From the NCBI GenBank assembly GCA_947243855.1, contig CAMXIK010000009.1:51682-115681 (forward strand): DNA of 64,000 bases, given 5' to 3'. Each line of letters starts with the position of its first letter. Position 1 is the stretch's first letter. This document shows, piece by piece, positions 34,591-41,787 of the stretch. Both the position numbers and the translations under genes were made by a program. The notes beneath the pieces are model-generated. The model worked only from the letters and a program-made list of their open reading frames with translations. It was not told where the DNA came from and searched no databases. Origin of the DNA: an uncultured Lachnospiraceae bacterium. GTDB lineage: Bacteria; Bacillota; Clostridia; Lachnospirales; Lachnospiraceae.

Positions 34591-34622
34591 TAAAACCATG
34601 ACTGCCGTAACAGCAGCCATGG
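34591..34622 (-). terminator. Intrinsic terminator, minus strand
   Basis: CCATGGCTGC and GGCAGTCATGG (minus strand, 34596-34622) form a stem with one mismatch, followed by TTTTAT. It ends the transcript of the gene at 34642-35433 and separates it from the macrodomain operon. Confidence 0.7.
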
Positions 34623-34641
34623 TAGAATTTATGATATTGGA

Positions 34642-35433
34642 TTAAGAGAAGAAAAATCCGGCTGTCATATCAAGATAATTATGACCACTGTACTGCGGAT
34701 ATTGCCTGCCAACCTCTGTTTTAAATTCGTCTGCGTTTTTGACATTTGCGGCAATCTTTTTGAGATTTTCCAGATAGTCGATTTTGGTCTGGGCGTCTTT
34801 CAAATCCTCCGGAGTATAGTGGGAGGTAAGGATAAGAGCATACCCTTTTTCAATATAACTGCGAAGCTCGGCGATCATTGCGTCCGCATGACCCGCCCCG
34901 GCAACGATGGAATGGCAGTCGTGTCCCAGCATATGGGTGTAAACTGCGTTGATTTCAGGGATTACTACATCAAAGGCTTCGCCGGTCTGCTTAATGATAA
35001 AATCAATGCTGCCGATTGTGATTTTGCCTGCCTCGATCACGTTGGTAATTTCGTGAATGGAGGAATCGAAGACTTCCCCGAATGCACCGGTGAAATTATC
35101 AATCAGAGCTTTGCCGCCGCCGTTCTTTGAATAGTCAACGGCGTTCTGCGTCGCATATTTAGGTACATCGGGAAGGAAGGAAGCGCCTGCTCCGTGGTAA
35201 GCGACGAGCATACCTTCGACCTTCACATTTTTAAGGTATTCTGCAAGTTCCTTATTGTTGTCGAAGAAGCACGGGGACTCAATGATAACGGCTTTGCCAT
35301 TCTTCTCGACGATGAACACCTCATCGTCAATAAAGTCATTGGTTTTGTAAGCATGCAGTTTTACGTTGCCAAAGTTGTAGATATTCATTACGCCTTTGGT
35401 GAGTTTTACAGTTTCAAAAGTGTTCTTGTTCAT
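34642..35433 (-). CDS. Metallo-beta-lactamase-fold-like protein without metal motif
   Basis: A 263-residue protein with the order of hydrophobic strands of the metallo-beta-lactamase fold (EVFIVEKNGKAVIIESPCF, GMLVAYHGAGASFL, AVYTHMLGHDCHS, YALILTSHYTPED). The HxHxDH motif is missing: the equivalent position reads YHGAGASFL. It may be a non-catalytic or altered member, perhaps acting on a small molecule or radical stress. The gene is divergent from the HxlR regulator at 35582, which is its likely repressor or activator. AGGAGG is just upstream. Function unknown. Confidence 0.65.
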   Translation of the reverse strand: MNKNTFETVKLTKGVMNIYNFGNVKLHAYKTNDFIDDEVFIVEKNGKAVIIESPCFFDNNKELAEYLKNVKVEGMLVAYHGAGASFLPDVPKYATQNAVDYSKNGGGKALIDNFTGAFGEVFDSSIHEITNVIEAGKITIGSIDFIIKQTGEAFDVVIPEINAVYTHMLGHDCHSIVAGAGHADAMIAELRSYIEKGYALILTSHYTPEDLKDAQTKIDYLENLKKIAANVKNADEFKTEVGRQYPQYSGHNYLDMTAGFFFS

Positions 35434-35522
35434 GATAGTATCCTCCTTAATTTGCTTTTTGCGTCTTGTTTTTTCCTGCTTGTAAGATTACAATATATCC
35501 GTAAAGAGAAAACGTAAAGTAA

Positions 35523-35536
35523 GCACTTTATTGTGC
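35523..35536. promoter_or_regulatory. Dyad in the divergent promoter region (HxlR operator candidate)
   Basis: GCAC (35523-35526) and GTGC (35533-35536) flank a 6-bp centre, with GTAA and TTAC further out but unevenly spaced. It lies between the divergent HxlR gene and its neighbour, where HxlR proteins usually bind. Confidence 0.35.
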
Positions 35537-35581
35537 CATAGTTACCAAAAAGAAACTATTATGAAGAAACGGGGGTTTTCC

Positions 35582-35902
35582 ATGGAAAAAAATTTGCCAG
35601 CCTGTCCGGTAGAAACGACGCTGATGCTAATCAGCGACCGCTGGAAAGTGTTAATTATCCGCGATTTGTTAGACGGTACGAAACGGTTTGGGGAATTGAA
35701 AAAATCTGTCGGAAATGTATCGCAAAAAGTTTTAACGGCAAATCTGCGTTCCATGGAAGAGAGCGGTTTGCTGACCCGGAAAGTATATCCGGAAGTGCCG
35801 CCAAAGGTGGAATACACGTTGACGGAAACCGGCTATAGCCTAAAGCCGATTTTAGACGCTATGGTAGTATGGGGGACAGAATACAAACAAAAAAATTATT
35901 GA
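35582..35902 (+). CDS. HxlR-family winged-helix regulator
   Basis: A 106-residue regulator with the family signature CPVETTLMLISDRWKVLIIRDLL and the wing region RKVYPEVPPKVEYTLTETG. The Cys near residue 7 is conserved and serves as a redox or electrophile sensor in several members. The start MEKNLPACPV has GGGGG seven bases upstream; an ATG at 35561 with a weaker site would add seven residues. It is divergent from the metallo-beta-lactamase-like gene, its probable target, and is followed 25 bp later by an ABC exporter gene that may share its transcript. Confidence 0.9.
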   Translation: MEKNLPACPVETTLMLISDRWKVLIIRDLLDGTKRFGELKKSVGNVSQKVLTANLRSMEESGLLTRKVYPEVPPKVEYTLTETGYSLKPILDAMVVWGTEYKQKNY

Positions 35903-35927
35903 GATTAATGGAGAAAAAGGATTTGCC

Positions 35928-37700
35928 ATGAATATGCAGGAAAATATGAAAACTTATCAATCAGGAGAGCTGCTTAAACGGTTCCTTCCTTACTACAAAA
36001 AATACTTACATATCGTGGTCATTGATCTGCTCTGCGCCGCGTTGACGACGGTCTGTGAATTGGTGTTGCCGATGATTATCCGGTTTATCACCAATACGGG
36101 GATGAACGATCTGGCGTCTCTTACGGTGGCGGTTATTGTGCAGTTAGGCGCGTTATATCTGGTTTTGCGGATCATCGATACCATAGCCAATTTTTATATG
36201 GCCTATACAGGACATGTAATGGGCACGCGGATTGAAACGGATATGCGGCGGGACGCGTATGCTCATTTGCAGAAGCTGTCGGACACCTACTATAATAACA
36301 CGAAAGTCGGACAGATCATGGGGCGCATCACCAACGATCTTTTTGACGTGACGGAATTTTCCCATCATTGTCCGGAGGAGTTTTTTATTGCGGGAATTAA
36401 GGCGGTGATCTCCTTTATCATTCTGGGGAGAATCAGTCTGGGGCTGACGTTGATTATCTTTGCGGTTGTGCCGGTTATGGCGGTGACCTGTACCGTGATT
36501 AATCTGCGGATGCGGGAGGCTTTTCGCAAACAGCGGGTGCAGATCGGCGAGTTGAACGCCCGCATTGAAGACAGTCTTTTGGGGCAGAAAGTCGTCAAGG
36601 CATTTACAAACGAGGAGAAGGAAAAGGAGAAATTTGAGCAGGATAATCAAAATTTCTTTGCGATTAAAAAGGAGACCTATCGTTTTATGGCGGCGTTCCA
36701 GACGACCACGAGGGCATTCGACGGGCTGATGTATTTGGTGCTTTTAGTGGCGGGCGGCATTTTTATGGTATATGGAAAAATCGCGCCCGGGGATCTTGTG
36801 GCGTATGTGATGTATGTGACCACTTTGATTGCCACCATCCGTCGGATTATCGAGTTTGCGGAGCAGTTTCAGCGCGGCATGACGGGAATCGAGCGGTTTG
36901 TACAGATCATGGACAGCGATATTGAGATTTTTGACGAGCCGGATGCGGTGGAGTGTGTGCAGCCGCAGGGGAATATTTCGTTTCATAATGTAAGTTTTGA
37001 ATACCCCGATGATCATAACGTAGTTTTCAGGAATTTGAATCTGGACATTCACGCAGGGGAAAAAATTGCCATCGTGGGGCCTTCCGGCGGCGGAAAGACG
37101 ACGCTCTGTAACCTGATTCCCCGGTTTTATGACATTGATCAGGGAGAAATTTTATTGGACGGTGAAAATATTCACCACTATACGATTAAGAGTCTGCGGC
37201 AGAATATCGGCATGGTACAGCAGGATGTGTATTTGTTTTCCGGCACGGTTTATGAAAATATTGCTTACGGACGGGAAACAGCTACGCGCGATGAGATCAT
37301 CGAGGCCGCGAAACGGGCGGGCGCGCATGAATTTATTACGGCCCTCAAAGATGGGTATGATACTTATGTGGGAGAGCGGGGCGTCAAGCTGTCCGGCGGG
37401 CAGAAGCAGCGGATCAGCATTGCCAGAGTGTTTTTGAAGAATCCGCCGATCCTGATTATGGATGAGGCGACCTCTGCTCTGGACAATGAGAGCGAGTTTC
37501 AGGTAGCCAAGTCGCTGGAAGCGCTGGCGAAAGGAAGAACGACCATTACCATTGCCCACAGGTTGTCGAGCATTCGCAATTCCGACCGTATTCTGGTGCT
37601 GACGGAGGAGGGCATCGTCGAAGAGGGGACGCATGAAAGTCTGCTTGCGCAGGACGGGATTTATCATCATTTCTATGTGACGGCCAATGAGTTGAAATAA
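35928..37700 (+). CDS. ABC exporter, homodimeric lipid/drug type
   Basis: The protein has 590 residues: a six-span membrane domain (about 15-330) typical of MsbA/LmrA exporters with the FYMAYTGHVMGTRIETDMRRDAY coupling segment, then an ATPase domain. Walker A is GPSGGGKTT at about 384, signature LSGGQKQR near 492, Walker B ILIMDEATSALD with catalytic Glu, and the H-loop TIAHRLSS. It is fused in a single polypeptide half-transporter and should homodimerise. It differs clearly from the four exporter genes at 2124-9495. The upstream HxlR regulator may control it. The substrate is unknown. Confidence 0.9.
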   Translation: MNMQENMKTYQSGELLKRFLPYYKKYLHIVVIDLLCAALTTVCELVLPMIIRFITNTGMNDLASLTVAVIVQLGALYLVLRIIDTIANFYMAYTGHVMGTRIETDMRRDAYAHLQKLSDTYYNNTKVGQIMGRITNDLFDVTEFSHHCPEEFFIAGIKAVISFIILGRISLGLTLIIFAVVPVMAVTCTVINLRMREAFRKQRVQIGELNARIEDSLLGQKVVKAFTNEEKEKEKFEQDNQNFFAIKKETYRFMAAFQTTTRAFDGLMYLVLLVAGGIFMVYGKIAPGDLVAYVMYVTTLIATIRRIIEFAEQFQRGMTGIERFVQIMDSDIEIFDEPDAVECVQPQGNISFHNVSFEYPDDHNVVFRNLNLDIHAGEKIAIVGPSGGGKTTLCNLIPRFYDIDQGEILLDGENIHHYTIKSLRQNIGMVQQDVYLFSGTVYENIAYGRETATRDEIIEAAKRAGAHEFITALKDGYDTYVGERGVKLSGGQKQRISIARVFLKNPPILIMDEATSALDNESEFQVAKSLEALAKGRTTITIAHRLSSIRNSDRILVLTEEGIVEEGTHESLLAQDGIYHHFYVTANELK

Positions 37701-37754
37701 AAGATAAAAGGGCTGAACAGAAAAGCTTGCTTTGATAGGGCACAGGAGGAATAC

Positions 37755-38522
37755 ATGACAGAACCAAATAGCAGAACGAAACTGCATGTGCTGATTGTGG
37801 AAGACGACCTTGCGTTGGCGGGCGGCCTGTGCCGCGCCCTGCAAAATGATAACACTACCACAGTGGGCTGTCATACCCTGCGGGAAGCGGAGAAACTGCT
37901 TGGCGAGACAGAGCCGGGGTTTGATCTGGTGGTATTGGACGTGAATCTGCCCGACGGAAACGGTTTTGATTTCCTACAAAAAATAAAGTCGAAATATGAT
38001 ATGTGCGTCATCATGCTGACGGCAAACGACATGGAGACAGATATTGTAGCGGGGCTGGAAGCGGGTGCGGACGACTATATCACCAAACCTTTCAGTCTTG
38101 CGGTGCTGCGGGCGCGGGTGGCCACGCAGCTTAGGCGGGTAGAGGCGAAGAAGCAGGATGGTATGGCGGGTAGTGAAACGGTAGAAAGCGCGGGAGAGAA
38201 AGGCTGGAACGGGCGATCGGAGACGACGGATAAAGGCTGGATTTGCGACGGGGATTATCGGTTTCATTTTGCAAAAATGCTTTTTTATTATGGAGAGGAA
38301 CAAGTTGAACTGAGCAAAAGCGAGCAGAAGCTCCTCCGTTTTCTTGTGGAAAACAGCGGTATCACCTTGACTAGAGACAGGCTGCTCGACTGTATCTGGT
38401 CTGTGGACGCGGAGTTTGTGGATGAGAATACGCTGTCGGTCACGGTGAAACGCCTGCGGGACAAGCTGGGCGCGCAGGATAGGATTAAAACGGTGTACGG
38501 GATCGGGTATCGGTGGGAGTGA
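37755..38522 (+). CDS. OmpR-family response regulator
   Basis: A 255-residue regulator with receiver residues DD at 18-19, phosphoacceptor Asp in VVLDVNLPDGNG near 61, and Lys in YITKPFS near 111. A low-complexity linker (about 132-165) joins it to a winged-helix domain ending YGIGYRWE. CAGGAGG lies upstream. In this genus-level architecture (regulator, kinase, ABC ATPase, FtsX permease) the regulator usually controls the transporter against peptide antibiotics. Here an AlbA-domain gene is lodged between it and its kinase. Confidence 0.93.
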   Translation: MTEPNSRTKLHVLIVEDDLALAGGLCRALQNDNTTTVGCHTLREAEKLLGETEPGFDLVVLDVNLPDGNGFDFLQKIKSKYDMCVIMLTANDMETDIVAGLEAGADDYITKPFSLAVLRARVATQLRRVEAKKQDGMAGSETVESAGEKGWNGRSETTDKGWICDGDYRFHFAKMLFYYGEEQVELSKSEQKLLRFLVENSGITLTRDRLLDCIWSVDAEFVDENTLSVTVKRLRDKLGAQDRIKTVYGIGYRWE

Positions 38523-38536
38523 TGGGAGGTACTTTT

Positions 38537-40024
38537 ATGACAGTGAATGAACTCAAAAGACTAATTCAAATAGGTGAAAAGACAGATGTTGAATTTAAAA
38601 AATCGGAGTATGGTTTAAATAAAGATATTTATGAATCGGTTTGTTCTTTCAACAATAGAAACGGCGGGCATTTAATTCTGGGAGTGTTGGATAGTACCAA
38701 AGAGATTGTCGGTGTCAACCCTTCCAAAATTGACAAAATAATTAAAGATTTTACCACATCTGTTAATAATACAAATAAAATTAACCCGTCCATGTATCTT
38801 GTACCGGAAGTTTTTGAAATTGATGGAAAAAAGATTATTTATATATGGATTCCGGAAGGAACACAGGTTAGGCGTTTGAATGGACGTATTTTAGATAGAA
38901 CTTATGAAGGAGATATTGACATTACAGATAATGCGGAACTGGTGTATAAAATGTATGCTAGAAAACAGAGCACTTATTTTGTAAACAAAGTGTACCCCAG
39001 ATTAGGGTTAGAGTTTTTGGATTTTGAAGTGATACGAAGAGCAAAGAAAATGGCAGTATCACGAGTAGATAATCATGCATGGGAAAGTATGAATGAGGAA
39101 GAAATTCTCAGAAGTTCTGGCCTCATATTGACAGATCCCGATACTGGAAGAGAAGGGATCACTTTGGCGGCCATATTGTTATTTGGTAAAGATAGTACAA
39201 TTATGTCTGTTTTACCGCAGTATAAAACAGACGCCATATATCGGGTGAAGAATATAGACCGCTATGATGACAGAGAAGTGATTATCACGAATTTAATCGA
39301 TAGTTATCGCAAGCTAATGGATTTTGGTAAGAAACATTTGAATGATACTTTTGTTCTTGATGGTGATCAAAACGTTAGCGCAAGGGATAAAATTTTGCGG
39401 GAAGTTATTTCAAATATTTTGGCGCACAGAGATTATGCAAATGCGTATACGGCGCAGTTTGTAATTGAGAAAGAGCGGGTATTTACAAAAAACAGTAATT
39501 TGCCGCATGGTCATGGAGAATTACAGCTTAATAAATTTGAGCCTTTTCCTAAGAACCCACCTATTTCAAAAGTGTTCAGGGAAATTGGGTATGCGGATGA
39601 ATTAGGATCAGGTATGCGAAACACTTATAAGTATACAAAACTCTATTCGGGCGGATTACCGATATTTATTGAAGAGGAAATTTTTGAAATTTTGATTCCT
39701 ATTGGAAATGTTGCAAGGTTGCAGACAGGACCGAAAAAAGCAGGCGAGGAAAACAGCAAAGAAAACAGCAAAGAAAACAACAAAGAAAACAGCAAAGAAA
39801 ACAACAAAGAAAACAGCAAAGAAAATAGTAGTTTGAAGATGGAAAGTAAAATTATAGATATTTTACAGGTAGAACCGGAGTTGTCTATTGAGAAGATTGC
39901 AAAAAGACTGAATGTGACAAACGGTACAGTGAGATATTATGTTGAGATATTGAAACGGACAGGAATATTAGAGCATGTCGGCCCTACCAAAAAGGGAAAA
40001 TGGGTTATACATCATGGAAACTAG
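38537..40024 (+). CDS. AlbA-domain (Schlafen AlbA_2) / ATPase-like transcriptional regulator
   Basis: The protein has 495 residues. The N-terminal AlbA_2 domain (about 15-130) includes DVEFKKSEYGLNKDIYESVC and GGHLILGVLD. A middle region holds an ATPase-like fold (LREVISNILAHRDYAN and ADELGSGMRNTYKYT) and a C-terminal winged helix (about 445-495, IEKIAKRLNVTNGTVRYYVE). A run of six 12-bp units coding ENSK/ENNK sits before it. GGGAGG lies seven bases before the ATG. Base composition is visibly more AT-rich than the flanking two-component genes, and it separates a regulator from its kinase. Together these suggest insertion by transfer. Related genes are annotated as putative DNA-binding or ATP-dependent helicase-related regulators; the role is not established. 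Confidence 0.85.
   Translation: MTVNELKRLIQIGEKTDVEFKKSEYGLNKDIYESVCSFNNRNGGHLILGVLDSTKEIVGVNPSKIDKIIKDFTTSVNNTNKINPSMYLVPEVFEIDGKKIIYIWIPEGTQVRRLNGRILDRTYEGDIDITDNAELVYKMYARKQSTYFVNKVYPRLGLEFLDFEVIRRAKKMAVSRVDNHAWESMNEEEILRSSGLILTDPDTGREGITLAAILLFGKDSTIMSVLPQYKTDAIYRVKNIDRYDDREVIITNLIDSYRKLMDFGKKHLNDTFVLDGDQNVSARDKILREVISNILAHRDYANAYTAQFVIEKERVFTKNSNLPHGHGELQLNKFEPFPKNPPISKVFREIGYADELGSGMRNTYKYTKLYSGGLPIFIEEEIFEILIPIGNVARLQTGPKKAGEENSKENSKENNKENSKENNKENSKENSSLKMESKIIDILQVEPELSIEKIAKRLNVTNGTVRYYVEILKRTGILEHVGPTKKGKWVIHHGN
39749..39820 (+). repeat. Six tandem 12-bp repeats inside the AlbA-domain gene
   Basis: Units alternate GAAAACAGCAAA and GAAAACAACAAA (six units, then a degenerate seventh). 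They code for ENSK/ENNK. The unit length is a multiple of three, so slippage changes the length of the linker without breaking the frame. Confidence 0.85.
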
Positions 40025-40931
40025 AACAGCAATTTTCTTTGCAGCAGGTTTATTTTTTCTGTTCCTTGCGGCCATCATTGCCTTTACAGATTTTCTCCTC
40101 CGAAGACGCAGCTTGAAACGGATGTATGACATGATTCAATCCGCTATGGACGGCGTCTTTCAGGCGGGTAGCTTCGACGAATCGCTGTACGCCGCTGTAG
40201 AAAGCAAACTTGCTGAGTATTTATCTGCATCAGAGACACAGAAAGGGAAGGTATCGGCGGAACAGGATAAAATTAAGACGTTGATTGCGGATATTTCCCA
40301 CCAGACGAAGACGCCTATCGCGAATCTCTTGCTCTATACGGAGCTGTTAAAGGAGGAAGAGGGCGTAACGAGCGGCGAAACGATTGCGTTATTGGAGAAT
40401 CAAGTGAAGAAGCTGGATTTTCTGATTCAGTCGCTAGTTAAACTGTCAAGATTGGAGACTGGAATTTTGGCGCTGCATCCGGAAAAGAACGAGGTAGTAA
40501 ACCTTCTAGAGGAAATAAAGAAGCAGTATGCGGTGGGAGCGTGTGAGAAGGGATTGTATCTGCATGTGCTTTCCGAGGGGGCGCAGGGCGTTACCGCCTG
40601 TTTTGATCTCAAGTGGACAATGGAAGCTTTGGGGAATCTTGTCGATAATGCCATCAAATATACGCAGGCGGGCGGCGTTACGGTGCGCGTAAAACCCTAT
40701 GAGCTTTTTGTCGGCATTGAGGTGGAAGACACTGGCATTGGTATTGCGGAGGAAGAGCAGGCAAAGGTCTTCGGGCGTTTTTACCGCTCGGTTTCGGTTT
40801 CCGGTGAACAGGGCGTGGGGATCGGCCTTTATCTGGCGAGGGAGATTGCGAAACAGGAGTCGGGGTATATACAGCTTTCTTCCGAGGCAGGGAAAGGCAC
40901 GGTTTTTTCTTTGTATCTGCCTGCGGATTAA
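40014..40931 (+). CDS. Sensor histidine kinase, BceS-like
   Basis: A 305-residue kinase. One membrane span near residues 6-25 is followed by HisKA with the H-box IADISHQTKTPIANLLLY (His near 98), an N-box LGNLVDNAIKYT near 205, DTGIGIAEEEQ and GVGIGLYLA. There is little extracellular sequence, so like BceS it probably senses through its ABC transporter partner rather than directly. Its ATG lies 11 bp inside the 3' end of the AlbA-domain gene, and its ribosome site lies within that gene. Downstream are the ABC ATPase and FtsX-type permease, the expected partners. Confidence 0.9.
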   Translation: METRTAIFFAAGLFFLFLAAIIAFTDFLLRRRSLKRMYDMIQSAMDGVFQAGSFDESLYAAVESKLAEYLSASETQKGKVSAEQDKIKTLIADISHQTKTPIANLLLYTELLKEEEGVTSGETIALLENQVKKLDFLIQSLVKLSRLETGILALHPEKNEVVNLLEEIKKQYAVGACEKGLYLHVLSEGAQGVTACFDLKWTMEALGNLVDNAIKYTQAGGVTVRVKPYELFVGIEVEDTGIGIAEEEQAKVFGRFYRSVSVSGEQGVGIGLYLAREIAKQESGYIQLSSEAGKGTVFSLYLPAD

Positions 40932-40961
40932 CGCGTTCTTTGGATGCTGAGCCGTTGAAAA

Positions 40962-40979
40962 TCTTACAAAATTGTTAGA
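40962..40979. promoter_or_regulatory. Inverted repeat operator candidate upstream of the ABC/FtsX operon
   Basis: TCTTACAA and TTGTTAGA flank AA, an imperfect dyad (TCTnACAA-AA-TTGTnAGA). It is similar in style to BceR-type operators in Firmicutes. Confidence 0.5.
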
Positions 40980-40993
40980 TTTTATTTTACTTC

Positions 40994-41015
40994 GGAAAGA
41001 TTGTGGAAAGATTGT
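40994..41015 (+). repeat. Perfect tandem 11-bp repeat before the ABC/FtsX operon
   Basis: GGAAAGATTGT occurs twice back to back (40994-41004, 41005-41015), one helical turn apart, as expected of OmpR-family binding sites. A GATAAT box follows at 41021-41026, so the repeats would sit at the -35 region and the response regulator at 37755 could activate from here. Confidence 0.6.
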
Positions 41016-41124
41016 TATGAGATAATCTGTATTGTGGAGGGCGATGTCTGCAAAACGGCCTTCATGATGCAGATTATCCTGTTTATACGGAAAAAGAGCT
41101 TAATGCTTCGGAATGGAGGAAAAA

Positions 41125-41787
41125 ATGAGCATATTAGTAACACATGACTTAAAAAAGGTTTACGGTTCGGGCGAGAGCGAGGTTCACGCGCTTGCCGGGG
41201 TGAATTTTCAAGTGGAAAAGGGAGAGTTTGTGGCTGTCGTGGGTACGTCCGGCAGCGGAAAGAGCACGCTTCTTCACATGCTGGGCGGGCTTGACAGGCC
41301 GACTTCCGGCAGCGTTACGGTGGACGGCAAAGAAATTTTTACCTTGAAGGACGAGGAACTGACCATCTTCCGGCGCAGGAAGATCGGTTTTGTGTTCCAG
41401 AATTACAATTTGGTGCCAGTGTTAAATGTTTACGAAAATATTCTTCTCCCGGTACAGCTCGACGGGGGCAGCCCTGATCAGGGGTACATCAAGGAAATTA
41501 TCGAAACGCTGGGGCTTGCTTCAAAGCTGAACAATCTGCCGAACAATCTTTCCGGTGGGCAGCAGCAGAGGGTGGCGATTGCCCGCGCGCTGGCATCGAA
41601 GCCAGCCATTATTCTGGCGGACGAGCCGACTGGTAATCTGGATTCAAGAACCAGTCAGGACGTCTTAAGTCTGTTAAAGGTAACGGGGCAGAAATTTTTG
41701 CAGACGATTGTCATGATTACGCACAACGAGGCGATCGCGCAGATGGCGGATCGGGTGATCCGTATAGAAGATGGGAGGATAGCATGA
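41125..41787 (+). CDS. ABC transporter ATPase, BceA/MacB-like
   Basis: The protein has 220 residues: Walker [10 protein letters not shown] at about 39-47, signature [15 protein letters not shown] near 140, Walker [12 protein letters not shown] and the MITHNE H-loop. It belongs to the MacB/LolD/BceA clade, which power FtsX-type permeases. The start [10 protein letters not shown] is preceded by TGGAGGAAAAA; the frame extends four codons upstream without that support. Its stop overlaps the start of the permease gene by 4 bp. Together with the kinase and regulator it forms a complete Bce-like module. Confidence 0.94.
   Translation: MSILVTHDLKKVYGSGESEVHALAGVNFQVEKGEFVAVVGTSGSGKSTLLHMLGGLDRPTSGSVTVDGKEIFTLKDEELTIFRRRKIGFVFQNYNLVPVLNVYENILLPVQLDGGSPDQGYIKEIIETLGLASKLNNLPNNLSGGQQQRVAIARALASKPAIILADEPTGNLDSRTSQDVLSLLKVTGQKFLQTIVMITHNEAIAQMADRVIRIEDGRIA

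Noticed and set aside
39749..39820. Short direct repeats resembling a CRISPR array
   Set aside because: 12-bp units without spacers, inside a coding frame.
41043..41066. A 7-codon open frame (MSAKRPS) with GGAGG upstream in the leader of the ABC/FtsX operon
   Set aside because: Too short to support, and such frames occur by chance in leaders.
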